DNA from: Acidobacteriota bacterium | Lineage (GTDB): Bacteria; Acidobacteriota; Polarisedimenticolia; J045 | Length of the DNA stretch: 6,869 nucleotides | Reading direction: 5' to 3' | Assembly (NCBI GenBank): GCA_027064265.1 | Contig: JAMOQA010000521.1 | Coordinates: 1 to 6,869 of the forward strand | Shown here: positions 1 through 4,910 of the stretch, one piece after another | Layout of the letters: every line of letters begins with the position of its first letter | Numbering within the stretch: position 1 is the first letter of the stretch | Made by a program: the position numbers and the translations under genes | The notes under the pieces: generated by a model | What the model was told of the DNA's origin: nothing | The model's database searches: none | Seen by the model: the letters and a program-made list of their open reading frames with translations, nothing else

Positions 1-658
1 CCCCCTCGGGCAGGACGTCGCCGTGGTGACGGCCGCAGACCTCGACGAGCTGGGGGGCCAGGTTCCAGCGGGAGAGCAGCTCCCGGCCGACCTCCTCGTG
101 GTCCATCCCGAGCAGCTCGACCTCCTCCTCGGGCGTGGGGAGCGACCCGCGGCCCGGGTCGACGAGCCCGCGGTACTCCCGCACCTGGAAGGCGAGCAGC
201 ACCAGGCGCCCGACGTCGTGCAGCAACCCCGCGACGAACGCCTCCTCGCTCCAGCCGAAGCCGAGCCGCTCCGCGATCACTTTCGCCCCCAGCGCGGTGT
301 CCACCGAGTGCTCCCAGATCAGCGCCTGCTCGGCGGCCGCGTCCGGCGGGATCATCCCCTTCAGGCCCGCCGCGACCGTCGTCAGCGTCAGCGACCGCAG
401 CCGCAGGAAGCCGACCAGCATGATCGCGTGGGAGAGGGTCGAGATCTGCTGCGGCAGCCCGAAGAGGGCGGAGTTCACGAGGCGCAGGACCGTCCCGGTC
501 AGCGCCGGGTCGGTCTCGATCACGCGCCGCAGGTCGTCGGCGGTGGTGTCCTGCTGCTCCAGCAGGCGCAGCACCTTCCCCGCCGCCTGGGGCATCGGCG
601 GCAGGGCGTCCATCCGGTCCGCCAGGGCCCCCGGCGTGACCATCCGGCCGCTCGTCAT
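1..658 (-). CDS. HDOD-domain protein, 5' part (runs off window)
   Basis: The frame opens with ATG at 658 and stays open to base 1, giving 219 codons with no stop, so the C-terminus is outside the window. Residues from about 18 onward read as an HDOD domain. They begin with a LPPMPQAAGKVLRLL helix, followed by ETDPALTGTVLRLVNSA-type and LSHAIMLVG-type segments, then GLLHDVGRLVLL with the His-Asp pair at about residues 147-148. Near the end comes LLSRWNLAPQLVEVCGRHHG, a typical late HDOD helix. HDOD proteins are non-catalytic relatives of HD phosphohydrolases, often found in signalling and motility regulation; the biochemical role here is unknown. The start codon overlaps the csrA stop as ATGA (658-655), so translation is probably coupled to csrA. 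Its ribosome site is the purine-rich 3' end of csrA, with AAGGA just before the ATG. A further C-terminal output domain could exist beyond base 1. Confidence 0.93.
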   Translation of the reverse strand, partial: MTSGRMVTPGALADRMDALPPMPQAAGKVLRLLEQQDTTADDLRRVIETDPALTGTVLRLVNSALFGLPQQISTLSHAIMLVGFLRLRSLTLTTVAAGLKGMIPPDAAAEQALIWEHSVDTALGAKVIAERLGFGWSEEAFVAGLLHDVGRLVLLAFQVREYRGLVDPGRGSLPTPEEEVELLGMDHEEVGRELLSRWNLAPQLVEVCGRHHGDVLPEG

Positions 659-903
659 CGTTCCTTCCCCCCTCCCCGCGCCCGCAGGCGGGAGGCGACG
701 AGCGCGGCGGACCGGTCGTCGGCCCGGGCCGACTGGCGGTTCGCGGCGACGACCGCCCGGTGCAGCTCCTCGCGGACCACGTTGACCTCCGGGGGCGCCT
801 CCACCCCCAGGCGGACGTGGTTGCCGCGCACCTCGAGCACGCGCAGGCGGATGCCTCCGCCGATCACGATCGCTTCGCCGGGTTTCCTGCTGAGCACGAG
901 CAT
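655..903 (-). CDS. csrA: CsrA, carbon storage / flagellar translational regulator
   Basis: This 82-residue protein opens with MLVLSRKPGEAIVIG and continues through VLEVRGNHVRLGVEAPPEV to VVREEL, the full CsrA/RsmA core. RNA-contact positions known from E. coli CsrA are kept, including Leu4, Arg6 and Arg44. CsrA binds GGA motifs in mRNA leaders as a dimer and usually blocks ribosome access. The protein is about 20 residues longer than the 61-residue E. coli form. The extra tail, from about residue 60, is rich in Arg, Ala and Gly and ends RARGGGKER. The start is fixed by the CsrA N-terminus and by GGAGGT at 915-910, six bases upstream. That Shine-Dalgarno sits inside a hairpin resembling a CsrA target, which suggests autoregulation. 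The gene lies 31 bases after fliW, its antagonist, and its stop overlaps the start of the HDOD gene by the ATGA tetranucleotide. Confidence 0.97.
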   Translation of the reverse strand: MLVLSRKPGEAIVIGGGIRLRVLEVRGNHVRLGVEAPPEVNVVREELHRAVVAANRQSARADDRSAALVASRLRARGGGKER

Positions 904-930
904 TCCGGGACCTCCCTGTCCCGGGAGGAG
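904..930 (-). promoter_or_regulatory. Putative CsrA-binding hairpin over the csrA Shine-Dalgarno
   Basis: In the mRNA, CCGGGAC (924-918) pairs perfectly with GTCCCGG (911-905) around the hexaloop AGGGAG (917-912). The stem ends one base before the csrA ATG. The stretch 921-910 reads GGACAGGGAGGT, matching 10 of 12 positions of the CsrA SELEX consensus RUACARGGAUGU, with GGA in the loop and the AC/GU closing pairs in place. The Shine-Dalgarno GGAGGT (915-910) is split between loop and stem. A competing fold pairs CCTCCC (928-923) with GGGAGG (916-911) around GGGACA, again with GGA in a six-base loop and the Shine-Dalgarno fully paired. Pairing is seen directly; CsrA binding is inferred. Confidence 0.7.
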
Positions 931-934
931 CGTC

Positions 935-1381
935 CTACTCCTCCCCGTCGTCCTCGACGCCGAGTGGATGGCGGAGCGGCAGGTCGCGCCGGTCGAGGAT
1001 CACCTGGACCCCGACCATCCGCTCCGGGTTCACGACGATGGGGGCGCGCAGGTTGACCGTCGCGCCGCCCTCCTCCTGCAGGGTCACGACCACGAGCAGC
1101 AGCAGTCCGTCCACGCCGCTGGCGGCGACCCGGTCGGCCACGTGGGCCGGGATTTTCTCCGCGTAGCCGGGAACCAGCAGGCGCGGGTCGACGACCAGGA
1201 GGGCGAGCGCCCGGTTCCGGCAGGAGCGGAGCCAGAGGAAGGGCCGGACGTCCTCCCGCTGGACCAGCTCCCAGCGGTCCTCCGCCTCGAAGCCGGGGAG
1301 GCCCTCCGGGAAGCGGATCGCCGTCTGCTCACCGGCAAGGCCGGTGCGCGTCTCCTCCCGCTCGAGCACCTGTTCCGTCAT
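935..1381 (-). CDS. fliW: FliW, flagellar assembly factor and CsrA antagonist
   Basis: This 148-residue protein has the family signatures in order. FPEGLPGFE is near residue 24, FLWLRSC and LALLVVDPRLLVPGY lie in the middle, and TVNLRAPIVVNPERMVGVQVIL lies in the C-terminal half. Family members are usually about 130-155 residues, so it is full length. In Bacillus and Campylobacter, FliW binds free flagellin, and when released it binds CsrA non-competitively and relieves CsrA repression of flagellin translation. Direct adjacency to csrA supports that partnership here. Its ATG lies four bases after the flgL stop, and only a weak GGGTGAG-like ribosome site is visible, so translation is probably coupled to flgL. 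The tail after LPLRHPLG is acidic (ending EDDGEE). The flagellin gene itself is not in this window. Confidence 0.96.
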   Translation of the reverse strand: MTEQVLEREETRTGLAGEQTAIRFPEGLPGFEAEDRWELVQREDVRPFLWLRSCRNRALALLVVDPRLLVPGYAEKIPAHVADRVAASGVDGLLLLVVVTLQEEGGATVNLRAPIVVNPERMVGVQVILDRRDLPLRHPLGVEDDGEE

Positions 1382-1385
1382 GCGC

Positions 1386-2273
1386 TCACCCGAGGTAGTC
1401 GAAGAAGGTGGGGCCGAAGAGCTTCGCGCCGGCCGCCAGGGTCGCCTGGTAGCCGGTCTCGAATTTCTGCACGTCGGACATCGCCTCGGCCATGTCGGCG
1501 GAACCCAGGTCCGCGACCCTCTGCTGGAGACTGAGCTGCCGGTCCTGCAGGCGCACGTCGGCGTCCTCGAGGGCCTTCCGCCGGTTGCCGATCCGCGAGA
1601 GCATCGCGGCGTTCGAGGAGATCGCGTCCCGCAACTCGTCGAGGAGCTGCTGCACCCGCTCCGTGTCGGCGTCGTGGAACGCCTCCTCCAGGTCGGCGAG
1701 CACCTGCATCGGCCCCCCGACCCCCATCTCTCCGAACAGCTCGTCGCCGGGGACGTTGATCGTCACGTCCTCCGCGTCGAGGTGGATCCGGATCGCCCGG
1801 CCGTTCCCCTGGTAGTGGCCCTCGCCGTCGAACGGCTCCGTGTCGGTCAGCGTCCCCGAGAAGATGTACCGGCCGCTGATCTTGAGCTTGGTCAGGCTCA
1901 TCAGCTGGGAGCGGAGGCCCGAGACCTGCTCGGCCAGCGCCTCGTACTGGGCGTCGTCGAGGGTGTCCGACGAGCCCTGCACCGCGTACTGCAGGGCCGA
2001 GGTGAGAATGTCTCCCAGGTCGCCGGCCGCCTCCTCGAGCATCTGCAGCCACGGCCGCGCCTGGGAGATCCCCCGCTGGCGCATCACCAGCTGCTGCATC
2101 TCCTCCTGGAGGCGCAGCATCTCCGCCGCGGCCTCCGGGTCGTCCGAGGGATAGCGCACGCGGAGCCCCGAGGAGGTGCGCGCCAGCGCCTCGTCCAGGG
2201 AGGCCCGGTTCCGCTGCAGGTTCCGCAGGAAGACCCGCTGGGAGAAGGCGTTCGAGACGCGAAAGATCGCCAT
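1386..2273 (-). CDS. flgL: FlgL, hook-filament junction protein (HAP3)
   Basis: This 295-residue protein of the flagellin/FlgL superfamily forms the upper ring of the hook-filament junction, on which filament subunits assemble. The N-terminal D0/D1 helix region (residues 1-60) carries RVSNAFSQRVFLRNLQRN, then LARTSSGLRVRYPSDDPEAA, the segment typical of FlgL and flagellins. A GRYIFSGTLTDTEPF segment in the middle is FlgL-like. The C-terminal helix ends with FETGYQATLAAGAKLFGPTFFDYLG, matching the conserved D0 end. The length is near the usual 290-320, with no large variable outer domain. FlgL is preferred over flagellin because it directly follows flgK and has the internal SGT segment. Its ATG is four bases after the flgK stop, with only a weak GGGG-type ribosome site inside the flgK end. 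Confidence 0.95.
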   Translation of the reverse strand: MAIFRVSNAFSQRVFLRNLQRNRASLDEALARTSSGLRVRYPSDDPEAAAEMLRLQEEMQQLVMRQRGISQARPWLQMLEEAAGDLGDILTSALQYAVQGSSDTLDDAQYEALAEQVSGLRSQLMSLTKLKISGRYIFSGTLTDTEPFDGEGHYQGNGRAIRIHLDAEDVTINVPGDELFGEMGVGGPMQVLADLEEAFHDADTERVQQLLDELRDAISSNAAMLSRIGNRRKALEDADVRLQDRQLSLQQRVADLGSADMAEAMSDVQKFETGYQATLAAGAKLFGPTFFDYLG

Positions 2274-2277
2274 CGGA

Positions 2278-3655
2278 TCACCCCGCCAGCAGGCCGAGGG
2301 CCATCTCGGTGACCCGGTTCACCGTCTGCATGTACCGGGCCGCCGCCTGGTACGACTGCTGCCACTTCGCCAGGTCGGCCGCCTCCTCGTCGAGGCTGAC
2401 CCCGGAGAGCTGCTGCCGCTTGAGGTCGAGGGAGTCGACGATCGTCTCCCCGGCCTGGCGGTTCGCGTCGACGGTGGCGGTGTCCCGCCCGATCGTCGCC
2501 ATCAGCTCGGCCCCGTACCCGGCGAAGGAGTGTCCGCCCAGCCCGGCCACCGGCTCCTCCCGCAGCGCGGCCAGCCGCAGGGCGACGACGTTGTTCCCCG
2601 GCTCGTCGGCGGCGTCCGCCGCGGCGATCCGCCGGGGATCCTCCTCGATCTCGGCGTTCCCCCGGCGGGTCGGGCACGAAGAAGGCGCGCCCGGTCGAAC
2701 CGTCGAGGCCGTACCCGGCCGAGTGGACCGCGTTGACCTCTCTCGCGAACTCCGCGGCGAGCGTGTCCAGGCGTTCCCGGTAGCGGGGCACGTCGTCGTC
2801 CCGGACCTCCAGGTAGCCGCCGAGGGCGCCGAGCCGCAGCCGATCGGTCAGGTCCACCTGTTCACCGCCCCGGCGAACCGTCACGTGGTGCATCCCCGCG
2901 GAGTCCTGGAAGGTTTCCAGGTGATGGGCCAGCTCGCCGGCGAGGAGGGTGTCCCCGGTCTCCTCGAGGAACACGCTGAGCTGGCCGTTGTCCGCCTCGA
3001 CGGTCCGCACGGCCACCAGGCCCGACAGCTCGTCGATCAGCCGGTCCCGCTCGTCCCGCAGGTCGGAGGCCTCGTCGCCCCCGGCCTCGAGGCCGAGCAG
3101 CTCGACGTTGATCTCGGCGACCCGGTCGAGGATGTCGTTCACCCGCTCGACCTTGTCGGACACCTGCTGGTTCGCGGAGCGGCGGGTCTCGACGAGGTAC
3201 GAGTCGAGCCGGTGGAACGTCGAAGCGACCTCCCGCCCGGCGGCGACCACGTTCTCCCGCACGGCCGGGTCATCCGGCTGCACCGAGAGCGACTCGACGG
3301 AATCGAAGAAGCCGGTCAGCGCTCCCTGCAGCTCGTTCGTCCCGACCTCGCCGAACATCGGTTCCATCGCCGAGAGGATCTCCGCCCGGGCGGTGTCGGC
3401 GCCGAGCCGCCCCATCTCCCGGCGGGTGGCGAAGTCGAGGAACGGGTCCCGGACCCGGTGGACCGAGACCACGTCGACCCCCATCCCGGCCCAGCCGCCG
3501 GGAACGGCGATGGTCGGCAACGGACCCAGCTCGAGGCGCCGCCGGCTGAAGCCCGGCGAGTTCGCGTTGGCGACGTTGTACCCCGCCAGGTTCATGCCGA
3601 GCCGGAAGGCCCGCATCGCGGTCCGTCCGATGGCGAACTGGGAAAAGACCGTCAC
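2278..3655 (-). CDS. flgK: FlgK, hook-filament junction protein (HAP1), frameshifted in this sequence
   Basis: FlgK forms the first junction ring at the hook tip. The start is GTG at 3655, with GGAGG at 3668-3664 eight bases upstream, and it lies three bases after the flgN stop. The N-terminus MTVFSQFAIGRTAMRAFRLG followed by NLAGYNVANANSPGFSRRRLEL is the conserved rod/hook/HAP N-terminal helix. A GTNELQGALTGFFDSVESLS segment and a long helical region follow, both FlgK-like. At about residue 331 the frame breaks. After DPPG the original frame becomes Arg/Gly-rich nonsense running to 2084, whereas the next frame continues as AEIEEDPRRIAAADAA and ends with SGVSLDEEAADLAKWQQSYQAAARYMQTV-type FlgK C-terminal sequence, stopping at 2278. 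Correcting one base at the G run 2663-2659 gives about 458 residues, a normal length. Both halves are well conserved, so an artefact or a very recent lesion is more likely than long decay. Confidence 0.93.
2659..2663 (-). other. Frameshift site within flgK (run of five G in the mRNA)
   Basis: The upstream FlgK frame reads CCG GGG GAA CGC, while the downstream FlgK frame requires AAC GCC GAG ATC. Removing one G from the five-base run joins the two halves as DPPGNAEIEEDPRRIAAA. FlgK homologues often carry an A-x-I-x-V-N stretch just before the x-E-I-x-x-D-P motif. The Ala/Ile/Val part is absent here, so a short deletion of 3n+2 bases is a second possible explanation. Confidence 0.85.
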
Positions 3656-3658
3656 GGC

Positions 3659-4108
3659 TCAGCCCTCCGCCGAGAGATTCCCGCCGGCGGCCGCGGCTTC
3701 CCGGGGCCGCCCGTCGGGCAGGTAGGTGGTCCCGCAGATCCCGGACACCGCCGCCGCCCGAACGCCGAAGGTGTCGCCAAGTCGGTCGAGGACCGTGCCG
3801 GAGACCGCCGCTTCCCGCAGCAGCCCGACCAGGGCGCGGCGGGCCTCGTCCCGGGCCCGGGCGAGGCGCGGCGGTGGATCCCCGTCCACCTCGGCCTCCA
3901 GCCGACCGCGCTGCTCCTCCAGCATCCGGAACCGGAGGGCCAGGGCGTCCGCCCGGTCGGCCAGCCGCTCGAGCGCGGCGACGTCTCCCGCCAGGAGCGC
4001 GCGCCGCTGCTCGTCCGCCTGGGTGGCGAACTCGCGGAACAGCTCCGCCTCCGCCTCGAGGACGGCGGCCAGCCGCTCCGGGGCGGAAAGCCGCGGATCA
4101 GGACTCAC
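3659..4108 (-). CDS. flgN: FlgN, export chaperone for FlgK and FlgL
   Basis: The best start is GTG at 4108, which gives 149 residues beginning (V)SPDPRLSAPERL and overlaps the end of flgM by 11 bases. GAGGAG lies just upstream within flgM. FlgN family members are about 130-160 residues, mostly helical and poorly conserved. This one has a helical N-terminal part (AAVLEAEAELFREFATQADE, then LLAGDVAALERLADRADALA) followed by a long charged helix containing FRMLEEQRGRLEAEV. It ends with the glycine-containing TYLPDGRP tail often seen in the family. FlgN binds the C-terminal ends of FlgK and FlgL in the cytoplasm and delivers them to the flagellar export gate. The position between flgM and flgK is the classical one and is a main reason for the call. 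An open frame extends upstream of the GTG, but its sequence is an Arg/Ser/Pro-rich shadow of flgM. Confidence 0.9.
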   Translation of the reverse strand: MSPDPRLSAPERLAAVLEAEAELFREFATQADEQRRALLAGDVAALERLADRADALALRFRMLEEQRGRLEAEVDGDPPPRLARARDEARRALVGLLREAAVSGTVLDRLGDTFGVRAAAVSGICGTTYLPDGRPREAAAAGGNLSAEG

Positions 4109-4442
4109 CGGTCTCCTCTCCCCGGAGCTGGGCGTCCTCGGCGAGGATCCCGTCGGCGATCCGGCGCCCGTCGATCCCGTAGCGCCCGGAGGCGATCTCC
4201 TCCCGGAGCTTCGCCACGAGCTGCTCCCGGATCTCGGGGTTCTTCTCCAGCTCGTCCCGCAGGCGCCGCATCTCCCGGGCGCGCTCGGAGAGCTGGACCT
4301 GGTCGGTCTCCCCGGCCCGTCCCGTGGCGCCGACCGCACCATCCCGATCCCGACCGGCGGGGCGCTCGGTGCGGTCCTTCTCCTCCAGCCGGGAGAGGGC
4401 TTCCTTCAGCCTGTCGAACGGGTCCGGTCCATGGATCTTCAT
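4098..4442 (-). CDS. flgM: FlgM, anti-sigma-28 factor
   Basis: This 114-residue protein has a FlgM-type C-terminal half: TDQVQLSERAREMRRLRDEL, then an IREQLVAKLREEIASGRYGI stretch and RRIADGILAE. FlgM holds sigma-28 (FliA) inactive until the hook-basal body is complete and is then exported through it. The SGRYGIDG-type turn between the last two helices is characteristic. Residues 20-47 are charged, Gly/Arg-rich and probably disordered, making the protein somewhat longer than the roughly 97-residue Salmonella form. The ATG at 4442 is three bases after the flgJ stop, with GGAGG eight bases upstream. A sigma-28-like promoter inside flgJ would place flgM as the first gene of a late transcript, giving the usual feedback in which sigma-28 drives its own inhibitor. 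Confidence 0.95.
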   Translation of the reverse strand: MKIHGPDPFDRLKEALSRLEEKDRTERPAGRDRDGAVGATGRAGETDQVQLSERAREMRRLRDELEKNPEIREQLVAKLREEIASGRYGIDGRRIADGILAEDAQLRGEETGES

Positions 4443-4445
4443 CGC

Positions 4446-4910
4446 TCAGTCCTCCCGGGGGCGACCTTCGGGCAGTCGCTCCCTGCCTTTCTCATCGGCC
4501 GGGATTCCACCGCCTTGAGTGCCAACCCGAAAGTTTTCGAAAGAGGGCGGGCGCCCGTCCGGGAGGGCCCCGAAAGGCACCTCTCCGGCGAGGGCCGCCG
4601 CCTGCCGCAGCGAGCCGCCCGCGTCCTCGCCGGGCGCCAGCTGTTCGGCGATCTTCTCGGCGAGCCCGAGGGGTTCGTTCTCGGCGAGGGCCTGGCTGAG
4701 CAGCAGCTCGAAGGTGGTCTGCCGGGCGCCGGACCCCGCGGACCTGCCGAAGAAGCCCCCATCGAGCTGGGCCTTCTCCATCGAGGAAATCAGCTGGCGC
4801 AGGAGGACCGCCTCGAGGCCCCGGGCCGCCTCGCGCACCTGTTCCCGGGTCGGCCGCGAGGCCTTCCCGGCGAGGGGGATCCCCCGGACCGCGCCGACGC
4901 CGTCCAGCAT
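4446..4910 (-). CDS. flgJ: FlgJ-type rod-binding protein, rod domain only
   Basis: This 154-residue protein matches the N-terminal rod-binding domain of FlgJ. Key segments are REAARGLEAVLLRQLISSME (about residues 26-45), a Gly-rich loop GGFFGRSAGSG, then TTFELLLSQALAE and LGLAEKIAEQL. This domain caps and scaffolds rod assembly in the periplasm. The peptidoglycan-hydrolase domain present in enterobacterial FlgJ (about 310 residues) is absent, as in many alpha- and deltaproteobacterial versions, so another enzyme must open the cell wall. The last 50 residues are low-complexity and Gly/Pro/charge-rich, and their DNA carries the sigma-28-like promoter. The ATG overlaps the flgI stop by one base (TGATG at 4912-4908), with no strong ribosome site, so translation is probably coupled to flgI. 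Confidence 0.93.
   Translation of the reverse strand: MLDGVGAVRGIPLAGKASRPTREQVREAARGLEAVLLRQLISSMEKAQLDGGFFGRSAGSGARQTTFELLLSQALAENEPLGLAEKIAEQLAPGEDAGGSLRQAAALAGEVPFGALPDGRPPSFENFRVGTQGGGIPADEKGRERLPEGRPRED
4492..4518 (-). promoter_or_regulatory. Candidate sigma-28 (FliA) promoter for flgM and downstream genes
   Basis: On the minus strand, TCAA (4518-4515) is followed by exactly 15 bases and then GCCGATGA (4499-4492). The enterobacterial sigma-28 consensus is TAAA-N15-GCCGATAA, so 3 of 4 and 7 of 8 positions match at the exact spacing. Just upstream (4545-4530) lies a locally A/T-rich patch containing the palindrome TTTCGAAA, unusual in this G+C-rich window and possibly an UP-like element. 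Transcription would start near 4485, about 43 bases before the flgM ATG. The site lies in the weakly conserved C-terminal tail of flgJ. The match is seen in the sequence; activity is inferred. Confidence 0.7.

Noticed and set aside
905..924. The csrA-leader inverted repeat as a transcription terminator after fliW
   Set aside because: There is no following T run in the mRNA, and the stem ends one base before the csrA start codon, so a translational role fits better.
23..1534. A 503-codon plus-strand open frame opposite the HDOD gene, csrA and fliW
   Set aside because: The minus strand over the same bases encodes clear family proteins; the plus-strand product is low-complexity and shows no domain.
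1386..2273. flgL as a flagellin gene
   Set aside because: The shared N- and C-terminal helices alone are ambiguous, but the position after flgK, the length and the GRYIFSGT segment favour FlgL.
2084..2640. The tail of the uncorrected flgK frame, which overlaps the start of flgL
   Set aside because: After the break it is Arg/Gly-rich and unlike any FlgK, while the adjacent frame carries the true FlgK C-terminus with a stop just before flgL.
4505..4530. A sigma-54-like TTGGCAC element upstream of flgM
   Set aside because: The -24 half (TGGCAC) is good, but no GC doublet lies at the correct -12 spacing; the overlapping sigma-28 match is better.
2309..4699. A 796-codon open frame on the plus strand, opposite flgK, flgN, flgM and flgJ
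   Set aside because: It is antisense to four recognisable genes, has Arg/Pro/Gly-rich content without family features, and reflects the scarcity of stop codons in high-G+C DNA.
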